Assembly (NCBI RefSeq): GCF_018860245.1 | Contig: NZ_JAHKPD010000016.1 | Coordinates: 1 to 52,124 of the forward strand | Source of the DNA: Pseudotamlana agarivorans | Lineage (GTDB): Bacteria; Bacteroidota; Bacteroidia; Flavobacteriales; Flavobacteriaceae | Reading direction: 5' to 3' | Length of the DNA: 52,124 nucleotides | Shown: piece after piece, positions 10,031 through 17,866 of the stretch | Numbering within the stretch: the stretch's first letter is position 1 | Layout: every line of letters begins with the position of its first letter | Notes under the pieces: model-generated | What the model saw: only the letters and a program-made list of their open reading frames with translations | The model's database searches: none | What the model was told of the DNA's origin: nothing | Program-made: the position numbers and the translations under genes

Positions 10031-10932
10031 AACTCAAAAGTTTTACCATCTTCAGCTAGTTTTACATTTGAAAACACTTGTTTAGCTTCTTTCTTAAAAA
10101 CTGTAATATTATCGTATCTAGTAGAATAATGCCCCAAAATTAAGGTGCCAATATTGGCCTGTTTAGCTATTTGAGCGGCTTGTTTGGCAGTAGAATGCTT
10201 AGTTTTTACAGCTAAGTCTTCATGTTGATCTAAAAAAGTAGATTCATGATATAAAACATCGGTGTTTTTGATAATAGGAACAATGTCTTCCTTGTACATG
10301 GTATCACTACAAAAAGCGTAACTTAATGGTTTAGTTCCAGGCTTAGTTACTTTTTTATAATCAATTAAAACACCATCTTCATTTTCAACATCAAAACCCT
10401 GAACAAGCTTTCTATAATAAGCGACGTTTATATTGGCTTCTTCAGCAGCATAAACATCTAATTTACGATCACCTTCTTTTTCTTTGAATAAATAGCCATT
10501 TGTATAAATTCTGTGATTTAATGGAATCGTATGCACCTCTACTTTGTCATCCTCAAATATTAACTCTGATTTATCGGATGTCAATTCATGAAAATATAAA
10601 TTGTAATTTGTCCATGAATCGGCTAATTTCATTTGTAAAACAACAATATCTTTAATTCCTTTTGGGCCATAAACATGTAAATCGGTTTCGCGAGTAAGTA
10701 ATCTAAATGTAGAAATGAGTCCGACTAAACCAAAAAAGTGATCGCCATGTAAATGTGAAATGAAAATATGTTTAATGCGATTAAACTTTATCTTATGCTT
10801 ACGTAATTGCACCTGAGTACCTTCTCCACAATCAATTAGAAACATATGATTGTTTATTTCTAATACTTGCGAGGTCGTGTTATTTAAAGTTCTTGGTGTT
10901 GCGCTATAACAGCCTAATATTGATAATTTCAT
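10027..10932 (-). CDS. rnz: Ribonuclease Z
   Basis: The product has 301 residues, the short bacterial RNase Z form. It is a metallo-beta-lactamase-fold endonuclease that cuts the 3' trailer from tRNA precursors. The metal-binding motif SHLHGDHFFGL is at about residues 59-69, the start MKLSILGCYSATPRTLNNTTS is typical, and further ligands lie in FCSDT, HESTFLDQHEDLA (with KHSTAKQAA) and LGHYSTRY. It is probably the last gene of a minus-strand run pyrR-pyrB-orf110-rnz, 74 nt after orf110. Confidence 0.96.
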   Translation of the reverse strand: MKLSILGCYSATPRTLNNTTSQVLEINNHMFLIDCGEGTQVQLRKHKIKFNRIKHIFISHLHGDHFFGLVGLISTFRLLTRETDLHVYGPKGIKDIVVLQMKLADSWTNYNLYFHELTSDKSELIFEDDKVEVHTIPLNHRIYTNGYLFKEKEGDRKLDVYAAEEANINVAYYRKLVQGFDVENEDGVLIDYKKVTKPGTKPLSYAFCSDTMYKEDIVPIIKNTDVLYHESTFLDQHEDLAVKTKHSTAKQAAQIAKQANIGTLILGHYSTRYDNITVFKKEAKQVFSNVKLAEDGKTFEF

Positions 10933-11006
10933 CTAATCACTTTTAAGTTGTATTCTGTCATATAAAAGTGAATTAATTTCTAAACGACAAATACGTTATA
11001 GATTCC

Positions 11007-11339
11007 TTAAAAACCTAAATCACGTTCCATGTCTTCCATCTCAATAACATCATAGGCTTCTTGAAGGGTTGGTACTACCATAATTTCTTCAGGAACCACA
11101 TCAAGGTCAATTTTATCTGTAACCACAACAAAAGACTGTTTGGTTGCTTTATGTTTTTTAGAAAGTTCTAAAAATTCAACAATATCGGCCTTTTCAAAAG
11201 CTCCTAAAGTATTTAGAGCCACAATGATATTGCTGCTTTTAAACTTAGGATATAAGGCTTGGATCTTTTTTACTAATTCTATAACAGTAACTTTTTCCTG
11301 AGTAATTATTGAAGTATTTCCGTTTTGGTCTAAAATCAT
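11007..11339 (-). CDS. Conserved small protein of unknown function between pyrB and rnz
   Basis: The product has 110 residues and is soluble, with no signal peptide. Its sequence alternates strands and helices (IIVALNTLGAFEKADIVEFLEL, then QSFVVVTDKIDLDVVPEEI, then VVPTLQEAYDVIEMEDMERDLGF), again faintly STAS-like. The ATG lies 3 nt after the pyrB stop, so it is co-transcribed and probably translationally coupled. Such proteins are sometimes labelled ribonuclease Z in databases because of their neighbour, but it has no metal-binding HxHxDH motif, so that label would be wrong. Function unknown. Confidence 0.78.
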   Translation of the reverse strand: MILDQNGNTSIITQEKVTVIELVKKIQALYPKFKSSNIIVALNTLGAFEKADIVEFLELSKKHKATKQSFVVVTDKIDLDVVPEEIMVVPTLQEAYDVIEMEDMERDLGF

Positions 11340-11342
11340 AAT

Positions 11343-12272
11343 TTACTGTTTTATTTTTGATGCTAATAAATATATAACGGCCATTCGTACGGCAACGCCA
11401 TTTTGAACTTGATCCAATATAATGGACTGTTTAGAATCTGCCACATCACTGGAAATTTCCACACCTCTATTAATAGGACCTGGATGCATGATGGTAATCT
11501 CCTTATCTAAGGAATCCAGTAAATCTTTAGTGACACCAAACTGCTGTGTGTATTCTCTAGTTGAAGGGAAATAACTAATATCCATGCGTTCATTTTGAAC
11601 GCGTAACATATTTGCTACATCACACCAATTCAAAGCCTTATGTAAATTTGTCTCAACCTTTACTCCAAGTTCTTGAATGTACTTTGGAATTAGTGTTTTA
11701 GGTCCGCAAACCATCACTTCAGCACCCTGTAATTGAAGGGCGAAAATATTTGAAAGCGCTACCCTACTGTGTAAAATATCACCAACTATGACCACCTTTT
11801 TACCCCTTACATCACCCAATTTTTCTCTAATAGAATACGAATCTAAAAGCGCTTGTGTAGGATGTTCATGTGCACCATCACCAGCATTTACAATACTCGC
11901 TTTAACATGTTTTGAAAGAAAAACTCCTGCCCCTGGATTTGGGTGACGCATCACCACCATATCCACTTTCATAGATAGAATATTGTTTACCGTATCAATT
12001 AAGGTTTCCCCTTTTTTTACTGATGACTGCGCAGATGAAAAATTAATCACATCGGCAGATAAACGTTTTTCTGCCAGTTCAAAAGATAATTTTGTTCTGG
12101 TAGAATTTTCAAAAAACAGATTGGCAATAGTAATGTCTCTAAGCGATGGGACCTTTTTAATCGGTCTATTAATCACTTCTTTAAAATGATCGGCTGTTTC
12201 AAAAATAAGTTGAATATCTTCTTCCTTAAGATATTTAATTCCTAATAAGTGATTGACACTTAATTCGCTCAT
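11343..12272 (-). CDS. pyrB: Aspartate carbamoyltransferase catalytic subunit
   Basis: The product has 309 residues. It condenses carbamoyl phosphate with L-aspartate, the first committed step of pyrimidine synthesis. It shows the carbamoyl-phosphate loop FFENSTRTKLSFE (STRT at about residues 57-60), MRHPNPGAG, the DGAHEHPTQALLD motif, and HPGPINRGVE near the C-terminus. It lies 72 nt downstream of pyrR, consistent with a pyr operon; no regulatory chain (pyrI) is present nearby. Confidence 0.97.
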   Translation of the reverse strand: MSELSVNHLLGIKYLKEEDIQLIFETADHFKEVINRPIKKVPSLRDITIANLFFENSTRTKLSFELAEKRLSADVINFSSAQSSVKKGETLIDTVNNILSMKVDMVVMRHPNPGAGVFLSKHVKASIVNAGDGAHEHPTQALLDSYSIREKLGDVRGKKVVIVGDILHSRVALSNIFALQLQGAEVMVCGPKTLIPKYIQELGVKVETNLHKALNWCDVANMLRVQNERMDISYFPSTREYTQQFGVTKDLLDSLDKEITIMHPGPINRGVEISSDVADSKQSIILDQVQNGVAVRMAVIYLLASKIKQ

Positions 12273-12344
12273 CGTTAAAGTTAAAAATTGAAAGTTAGAC
12301 CGTTACTCCTGTGTAGCTTAAGCCTTAACTTTAGTTATTTATAT

Positions 12345-12890
12345 TTATTGTTCAATTAAGTAAACCACATCTTCATCAGAATGATCATGCTCTTTCCAGT
12401 TTACTTTTACTTTTTCATTATTTATCACATCCACTTGGCGGCCACGATAATCTGGCTGAATGGGTAAATGTCTGCTAAAACGGCGATCAATAAGCGTTAA
12501 CAGTTCAATTTCATTTGGTCTTCCAAAGGATTGAATAGCTGTTAAAGCCGCTCTAATACTTCTTCCTGTGTATAAAACATCATCTATAAAAACAATGTTT
12601 TTGTCTTCAACTAGAAAATTGATTTTAGTACTATTGGCTTCCAATGGTTTTTCACCTCTTCTAAAGTCATCTCTAAAAAACGTGATATCTAAATGCCCTA
12701 ATTCAATGTTTTTAACCTTGTAATCGTCGGTCAAAATTTTAGCCAATCTATCTGCTAAAAACACGCCACGAGGCTGTAATCCAATAAGAACTGTGTTAGA
12801 AAAATCGTTATGTTTTTCAATAAGTTGACAAGCCAATCGGTGAAGAATGATGTTTACCTCTTTTTCGTTAAGTAAAACTTTCTGACTCAT
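12345..12890 (-). CDS. pyrR: Bifunctional pyr operon regulator / uracil phosphoribosyltransferase
   Basis: The product has 181 residues from the ATG at 12890 (MSQKVLLNEKEV). The PRPP-binding loop FIDDVLYTGRSIRAAL and the RNA-side features of PyrR (LQPRGVFLADRLA, TFFRDDFRRGEKP, LIDRRFSRHLPIQPDYRG) are clear. A longer reading frame reaches 12953, but a TAnnTTTG promoter box at 12919-12926 lies inside it, and the family length is about 180, so the internal ATG is chosen. It heads the run pyrR-pyrB-orf110-rnz. In Firmicutes PyrR attenuates the pyr operon by binding mRNA; whether it does so here is not shown. Confidence 0.95.
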   Translation of the reverse strand: MSQKVLLNEKEVNIILHRLACQLIEKHNDFSNTVLIGLQPRGVFLADRLAKILTDDYKVKNIELGHLDITFFRDDFRRGEKPLEANSTKINFLVEDKNIVFIDDVLYTGRSIRAALTAIQSFGRPNEIELLTLIDRRFSRHLPIQPDYRGRQVDVINNEKVKVNWKEHDHSDEDVVYLIEQ

Positions 12891-12918
12891 ATTATTATCC
12901 AAAACGTAAGTTGGAGAA

Positions 12919-12926
12919 CAAAGGTA
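12919..12926 (-). promoter_or_regulatory. Probable pyrR promoter -7 box
   Basis: The minus strand reads TACCTTTG, a perfect TAnnTTTG box about 29 bp upstream of the pyrR ATG. It rules out the upstream in-frame start at 12953. A TTG lies 24 bp further upstream, slightly beyond the usual spacing. Confidence 0.6.
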
Positions 12927-12968
12927 ATGCAAAATATTAGAAGTTGAAACCAATCAGGTTAAAGATTA

Positions 12969-13061
12969 TTTAGGCGCATCCATCCCGATAGCTATCGGGA
13001 GGTCGGGCTGGAGTTTATCTTGAGTGGAGTCGATAGCGCGGACTTGCAGTCCGTGCCTAAA
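12969..13061. repeat. REP/MITE-like element with inverted ends
   Basis: The stretch is bounded by TTTAGGC and GCCTAAA. It contains the perfect palindrome CCCGATAGCTATCGGG (12984-12999) and a second hairpin, GCGCGGACTTGCAGTCCGTG (13036-13055). A reverse-complement copy of the second hairpin lies at about 13260-13281. No coding capacity is visible. Confidence 0.65.
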
Positions 13062-13138
13062 TAAATACGCTACAATACGCACTTACAACAAATACCCTTC
13101 AAAAGCTTAAAAGTAAATATAGAAACTATTAAATTTAA

Positions 13139-13400
13139 ATGAAAAACTCTTTTCTTACTTTCAACTTCCTGATGGCTATAGAATTTAATAAAAAAGCCTT
13201 TACAGTCCCGATAGCTATCGGGACTGTAAAGGCTTTTTCATTTATTGCTTACTCTAGTGGGCACGGACTACAAGTCCGCGCTATCAACGTTTCTTTTAAT
13301 TGTTATTCGCGCTATCGGGTTCAGCTGAAAAACACATTCCTTTCTTTAAACTTCCTGATGACTATAAGGCCTTTAACATTTATTGCTTACTATTGTGGGC
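13139..13400. repeat. Degenerate direct duplication (period about 186 bp)
   Basis: The word AACTTCCTGATG-CTATA occurs at 13163-13180 and again at 13349-13366. In each copy it is preceded by GAAAAA(C) and followed by CATTTATTGCTTAC and GTGGGCACGG. The first copy carries the 48-bp palindrome that the second lacks. Fragments of the same family (GCGCTATCAACGTTTCTTTT) also occur at about 13279 and 13810. The open frame across here on the plus strand is repeat DNA, not a credible gene. Confidence 0.65.
13191..13238. repeat. Perfect 48-bp palindrome without a loop
   Basis: Each arm is 24 nt (13191-13214 and 13215-13238), running from AAAAAGCC to the centre GATAGCTATC and back. With A-runs and T-runs at its ends it could act as a bidirectional terminator hairpin. 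Its core is the same 16-bp palindrome found at 12984-12999. Confidence 0.85.
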
Positions 13401-13521
13401 ACGGTTTGTCGAAGATTTCTTCACGTACTTTTATAGCAGATTGTAAAGATTCTTTTTTAATATAGTTATACGCTTTATTCAATTGTTTTAAAGCTAACTT
13501 TCCCCAAATAACTTCTACCAT
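13390..13521 (-). pseudogene. Truncated ParE/RelE-family toxin
   Basis: Read from the ATG at 13521 (minus), the frame gives MVEVIWGKLALKQLNKAYNY then IKKESLQSAIKVREEIF, the typical N-terminal two helices of ParE/RelE-superfamily toxins. It then runs into repeat-derived DKPCPQ and a TAG at 13390-13392. The product is 43 residues, whereas family members have about 95-100, so the beta-sheet core and catalytic end are missing. The ATG overlaps the antitoxin stop by 7 nt, the usual translational coupling. The break coincides with the GTGGGCACGG repeat, so insertion or rearrangement of repeat DNA probably destroyed the toxin. Confidence 0.75.
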
Positions 13522-13736
13522 TGACTAGCTATATTTCTAGCTTCTTCTTGTGTATAAAAATTACCGTTGTCAATTTCTTCATTAGCTTCGTCAATTTCTT
13601 TATTATATTGCTCGATACTAATTCTTTCAAATTCTTCCGTTTCCTTATTTATAATTGTTTCTAACTTTGTGAAAAGCGTTTCGTTTACAGAAAACAACTT
13701 TTGTATAAACTCATATTTTCTTGCTTCTAAATCCAT
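13515..13736 (-). CDS. Antitoxin of a ParE/RelE-type toxin-antitoxin pair
   Basis: The product has 73 residues from the ATG at 13736 (MDLEARKYEFIQKLFSVNE). The frame extends further upstream, but that segment (rich in K, Y and Q) looks non-coding. The helical, acidic C-terminus NEEIDNGNFYTQEEARNIA is typical of the small Bacteroidota antitoxins that precede ParE/RelE toxins, where the tail binds the toxin. The downstream toxin is truncated (13390-13521), so this antitoxin is an orphan here; it may be retained by chance or against a toxin elsewhere. Confidence 0.75.
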   Translation of the reverse strand: MDLEARKYEFIQKLFSVNETLFTKLETIINKETEEFERISIEQYNKEIDEANEEIDNGNFYTQEEARNIASQW

Positions 13737-13893
13737 GTTTTCTATATCTTTATTATAACAAAGATACAATTTCTGCTGTTTATTTTTAAGTCTATTATTT
13801 GAGACAGTCAGCGCTATCAACGTTTCTTTTTATTGTTGTTTGTACTAGTGGGTAATCAAACAGCTAGAAAACGCTATAATTCACTTTAGTGCA

Positions 13894-13925
13894 CAAAAAA
13901 AGCCTCTCGAAAATCGAGAGGCTTT
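13894..13925 (-). terminator. rpsA terminator
   Basis: The stem AAGCCTCTCGA / TCGAGAGGCTT with a 3-nt AAA loop is followed on the minus strand by a run of seven Ts, about 50 nt past the rpsA stop. Confidence 0.85.
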
Positions 13926-13976
13926 AAGTTATAAATGGATGAGATTCCTGTTTTCACAGGAATTGGGAATTTGCAA

Positions 13977-15803
13977 TTAAGCTTTCCCGTCCATTTTATC
14001 TTTAAGCGCTTGTAAAGCGTCATTAGCATCACCTAAAGTTGGTTTTGCTTCAGCAGCAGCACTAGCAGCTTTCTTAACAGCAGCTTTTACGTTTGCAACT
14101 TCTTCAGCTTTAAAGATAGCTGTGTGAGACGCTACAACACGTTTAAACTCTTTGTTAAATTCAATGATTTTGAATTCAGCAGACTCCCCTTTCTTAAGTT
14201 TGCTACCGTCTTCTTTCTCTAAGTGACGAGAAGGTACAAATGCAACGATATCTTCGTTAAATTCGATTGTAGCCCCTTTATCAACGATTTCAGAAATTGC
14301 AGCAGTATGCGTAGTTCCTAAAGCGAATTCAGTTTCATACTTATCCCAAGGATTAGCAGTAGTTTGTTTGTGACCTAAAGATAATTTACGTCCTTCAACA
14401 TCTAATTCTAATACCACAACATCTAATTTGTCACCAACAGCGCAAAATTCAGATGGGTGCTTGATTTTCTTAGTCCAAGATAAATCAGAGATATAAATTA
14501 ATCCGTCAATACCTTCTTCTAATTCAACAAAAACACCAAAGTTTGTAAAGTTACGAACCACACCAGTGTGCTTAGAACCTACAGGGTATTTTCCAGTAAT
14601 ATCTGTCCATGGATCAGCAGATAATTGCTTGATACCAAGTGACATTTTACGATCTTCTCTATCTAAAGTTAAGATTACTGCTTCAACTTCATCTCCTACA
14701 GATACGAAATCTTGAGCAGAACGTAAGTGTGTAGACCATGACATTTCAGAAACGTGAATTAATCCTTCAACACCATCAGCAACTTCAATAAATGCACCGT
14801 AATCAGCGATTACAACAACTTTACCTTTTACTTTGTCACCAACTTTTACCTCTTCAGCTAAAGCTTCCCAAGGGTGTTTAGATAATTGTTTAAGACCTAA
14901 TTGGATTCTTGATTTGTTTTCATCAAAATCAAGAATTACAACGTTTAATTTTTGATCTAACTCAACAATTTCGTTAGGGTGGTTAATTCTAGACCAAGAT
15001 AAATCAGTAATGTGGATTAAACCATCTACACCACCAAGATCGATGAATACACCGTAAGAAGTAATGTTTTTAACAACACCTTCTAATACTTGACCTTTTT
15101 CTAATTGACCAATAATTTCTTTCTTTTGCTCTTCAATATCAGCCTCAATAAGTGCTTTATGAGAAACAACAACGTTTTTAAATTCGTGGTTGATTTTCAC
15201 AACTTTGAATTCCATTGTTTTATTTACGTATTGATCGTAATCTCTAATTGGTTTAACGTCAATTTGAGATCCTGGTAAGAATGCTTCGATTCCGAAAACA
15301 TCTACAATCATACCACCTTTAGTTCTGCATTTTACAAAACCATTAACGATTTCACCAGTTTCATGAGCTGCGTTTACACGATCCCATGCTTTGATTACAC
15401 GAGCTTTTCTGTGAGATAATACTAATTGACCAGTTGCGTCTTCACGAACGTCAATTAAAACCTCTACTTTGTCACCAACAGCTAATCCTGGGTTGTAACG
15501 AAATTCGTTTAACGAAATTACACCTTCAGATTTTGCGTTAATGTCGATAATAGCATCACGGTCTGTAATATGTACTACAGTTCCTTCTACAACTTCGTCA
15601 TCTAAAGTGTCAACGAAATTTTCAGCTACTAATTTTTCAAATTCTTTTAATTGCAAATCATCAACTTCATCAATACCTTCTTGGTAATTGTGCCAGTTAA
15701 AGTCTGCTAAGAATTTTTCAGGATTTGCTTTTGCTTCAGATACCACTGGAGCACTTTTTGCTTCAGTTGCCTCAACTTCAGCTTGTTTTGCGTTTTCCGC
15801 CAT
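13977..15803 (-). CDS. rpsA: 30S ribosomal protein S1
   Basis: The product has 608 residues with six consecutive S1 (OB-fold) RNA-binding domains. Typical repeats are VVKNITSYGVFIDLGGVDG followed by LIHITDLSW, VVIADYGAFIEVADGVEG followed by LIHVSEMSW, and VVRNFTNFGVFVELEEGIDG. S1 binds mRNA and helps load it on the 30S subunit, which matters in Bacteroidota where Shine-Dalgarno sequences are weak. The N-terminal extension of about 40 residues (rich in E, A and K) and the low-complexity Ala/Lys C-terminus are common in this phylum. It is monocistronic, with its own terminator and a long leader of about 150 nt. Confidence 0.97.
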   Translation of the reverse strand: MAENAKQAEVEATEAKSAPVVSEAKANPEKFLADFNWHNYQEGIDEVDDLQLKEFEKLVAENFVDTLDDEVVEGTVVHITDRDAIIDINAKSEGVISLNEFRYNPGLAVGDKVEVLIDVREDATGQLVLSHRKARVIKAWDRVNAAHETGEIVNGFVKCRTKGGMIVDVFGIEAFLPGSQIDVKPIRDYDQYVNKTMEFKVVKINHEFKNVVVSHKALIEADIEEQKKEIIGQLEKGQVLEGVVKNITSYGVFIDLGGVDGLIHITDLSWSRINHPNEIVELDQKLNVVILDFDENKSRIQLGLKQLSKHPWEALAEEVKVGDKVKGKVVVIADYGAFIEVADGVEGLIHVSEMSWSTHLRSAQDFVSVGDEVEAVILTLDREDRKMSLGIKQLSADPWTDITGKYPVGSKHTGVVRNFTNFGVFVELEEGIDGLIYISDLSWTKKIKHPSEFCAVGDKLDVVVLELDVEGRKLSLGHKQTTANPWDKYETEFALGTTHTAAISEIVDKGATIEFNEDIVAFVPSRHLEKEDGSKLKKGESAEFKIIEFNKEFKRVVASHTAIFKAEEVANVKAAVKKAASAAAEAKPTLGDANDALQALKDKMDGKA

Positions 15804-16270
15804 TTTAATAAGTGATAATGTAATATTTTGTTTTACAATGTATTACATTAAATTTTGTATTCTGTATGCTTTGAAAGATTTAAGCGATTAACACACAGAA
15901 GTGTTATATAAATTTTAGTTTCATTCCTTTTATCTTTCCAAGACGCGCTAAAAGGAGTGCAAAAATACATAATATTGAGACAATTACCTAGAAATGACAA
16001 AATTAATTTAAACCACTGTAATTGAGTTGGTTCTAGTTTTTTTTGAAGAAAATAATTACTACCAAATTAAAGCACTTTTAGCTTCAAGCGTCATTTGTTT
16101 CTAAACTTTAATTTTTTAGTTTTTAAATAAAATAGATTTCGACAATTCTCTGCACTAAAATACTTAAGAATCTGCTCACTAAAAGTTCGGTGAAATTCTT
16201 ATATTTTTTATGTGAAAATTTTCATACCTTGTTAAGGTTGAAAAAAGTAATAACCTTATATTAATTAATT
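15804..16270. other. 467-bp intergenic region upstream of rpsA and the LysM gene
   Basis: This is a divergent intergenic region. It holds the rpsA -7 box and a leader of about 150 nt with a possible CCTTTT...AAAAGG pairing (about 15926-15956). The rest is AT-rich, with no ORF and no RNA gene I can recognise. Confidence 0.5.
15960..15967 (-). promoter_or_regulatory. Probable rpsA promoter -7 box
   Basis: The minus strand reads TATTTTTG (TAnnTTTG), giving a transcript leader of about 150 nt before rpsA. A long leader would allow translational autoregulation by S1, but that is only inferred. Confidence 0.5.
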
Positions 16271-16651
16271 ATGACATCAAAAGACAAATATCAACCAGTA
16301 TTAGATTTAGGCGAATCCTTAGGTATTAAAAACGGGGAAGTTACAGAAGCCGATGGGGTTTTAAAAGTAAAAGGCGAGGCCAAAACACCTTATGAAAAAA
16401 ATATTTTATGGGACAAGATTAAAGAAATTGGTGGTGATAGTCCATCAGATATTAAAGCTAACATTACAGTTGCTGACACCTCAGTTTTTCACAGACATAC
16501 GGTTAAAAGTGGTGAAACTTTAGGGAAAATTGCAAAACAATATTATGGTAATGCTTCAAAGTATCAGGATATTTTCAAAGCAAACTCTGATATCCTTAAA
16601 AACCCTGATTTAATTCACCCGGGTCAAGAACTAATCATCCCAAATATATAG
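16271..16651 (+). CDS. BON-LysM protein, Kbp (YgaU)-like
   Basis: The product has 126 residues with no signal peptide. The N-terminal part (KVKGEAKTPYEKNILWDKI, about residues 32-65) resembles a BON domain. The C-terminal LysM domain (about 75-126) reads HTVKSGETLGKIAKQYYGNA then LIHPGQELIIPNI. The same two-domain order is found in E. coli Kbp (YgaU), a cytoplasmic potassium-binding protein of similar size. By analogy it may sense K+ rather than bind cell wall, since it lacks an export signal. It is monocistronic, with a terminator at 16677-16709. Confidence 0.85.
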   Translation: MTSKDKYQPVLDLGESLGIKNGEVTEADGVLKVKGEAKTPYEKNILWDKIKEIGGDSPSDIKANITVADTSVFHRHTVKSGETLGKIAKQYYGNASKYQDIFKANSDILKNPDLIHPGQELIIPNI

Positions 16652-16676
16652 GTAATCCCTCCTGTTTAAAATACAA

Positions 16677-16709
16677 AAGACGAATCTTAATTGGTTCGTC
16701 TTTTTTTTG
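16677..16709 (+). terminator. Terminator of the LysM gene
   Basis: The stem AAGACGAA / TTCGTCTT with a 10-nt loop is followed by eight Ts. Confidence 0.8.
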
Positions 16710-17011
16710 TTTATGGAGAAGATCAAATTTTTTCTCGCAAAGGCGCAAAGAGTGGAATTTATAATGAATAGTGAAAAATTAAAAATTCACTTCTCGACTC
16801 CGCTCGAAGACCGTTAACGTTCATGATTGGTCCCGGTGTTCGAGCGGAGTCGAGAACGGTTTTCTAGTTACACGATTCAACAAATAAACGCTAAAACAAT
16901 TATTCAATTAAAAGTGAATAGTGAATAGTTAAAAATTGTCCACTTTATATATGGAAATTCAATTTTTTCTCTGTGCGACTCTGTGTTTCTCCGCGAATCT
17001 CAGTGTAACAA
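16710..17011. repeat. Intergenic repeat patch with an 18-bp inverted repeat
   Basis: Arms at 16791-16808 and 16839-16856 (TTCTCGACTCCGCTCGAA and its exact complement) flank a 30-nt loop. On either side are fragments such as GCAAAGGCGCAAAGAGTGG and GCGACTCTGTGTTTCTCCGC, similar in style to the 21.6-22.9 kb repeats. No ORF is visible. Confidence 0.7.
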
Positions 17012-17695
17012 CTACAGCTTCAATGAAACCAATTCCAAGATTTTATCAAATTGCTCCTCTCGCGATAAATCTGAATTATCAAACTCAATAGCATCTTCAG
17101 CCATAACTAAAGGCGAATCTTTACGTGTTGTATCTAAATGATCGCGTTCTTGAACATTTTTCAATACGGCTTCGTAATCAACGTCATCCCCTTTTTCAAT
17201 AAGTTCTTGGTAGCGACGTTGGGCTCTTTTTTCCGCGGAAGCGATCATAAATAATTTCAGTTCGGCGTTAGGAAAAACAACAGTTCCAATATCACGACCA
17301 TCCATAACAACACCTTTGTTTTCTCCAAATTTCTGCTGTTGCTCCACCAGTTTTTTACGAACCTGTGAAACTGAAGCCACGGTACTCACAAAGTTTGAAA
17401 CTTCAAGTGTTCTAATTTCCTTTTCAACATTAACACCGTTTAAATACACTTCGGCAAAACCCAATGTCTCGTTAAATTTAAATGTGATATTGATATTTGA
17501 TAATTGAGAAACTAATGCTTCAACTTTAAAATATTCTTGATTTATTAAACCATTTTGCATGGCATAATAAGCTACAGCACGATACATCGCACCAGTATCT
17601 ACGTACACATAACCCAAATGTTTTGCTAATTGTTTAGCGACCGTGCTTTTACCTGTAGATGAAAATCCATCGATGGCAATGGTGATTTTGTTCAT
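17012..17695 (-). CDS. cmk: (d)CMP kinase
   Basis: The product has 227 residues. It phosphorylates CMP and dCMP with ATP. It shows the P-loop IDGFSSTGKSTVAKQLA (about residues 8-24), YVDTGAMYRAVAYYAM, the CMP-binding GVVMDGRDIGTVVFPNA and the LID-like ASAEKRAQRRYQEL, then RDHLDTTRKDSPL. It is encoded downstream of lon and porQ, a neighbourhood common in Flavobacteriaceae. Confidence 0.97.
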   Translation of the reverse strand: MNKITIAIDGFSSTGKSTVAKQLAKHLGYVYVDTGAMYRAVAYYAMQNGLINQEYFKVEALVSQLSNINITFKFNETLGFAEVYLNGVNVEKEIRTLEVSNFVSTVASVSQVRKKLVEQQQKFGENKGVVMDGRDIGTVVFPNAELKLFMIASAEKRAQRRYQELIEKGDDVDYEAVLKNVQERDHLDTTRKDSPLVMAEDAIEFDNSDLSREEQFDKILELVSLKL

Positions 17696-17866
17696 TGTAA
17701 TTAATTAGTCTGCAATATTAGGTAAAGTGTCTAAGCTAGGAAAGTTTTAATGTGTCTAAAGTGAAAATCTAAAATCGAATTTATAGGTAACATATGTTTG
17801 ACTTTTTTTAAAATCTTATATCACGAACTTACAACTACAGTGTGATCTAAGGACTTAAGTACGCAT

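Noticed and set aside
13139-13465. Plus-strand open frame of 108 codons
   Set aside because: It runs through the duplicated repeat and the 48-bp palindrome and has no sensible protein composition; it is repeat DNA, antisense to the toxin remnant.
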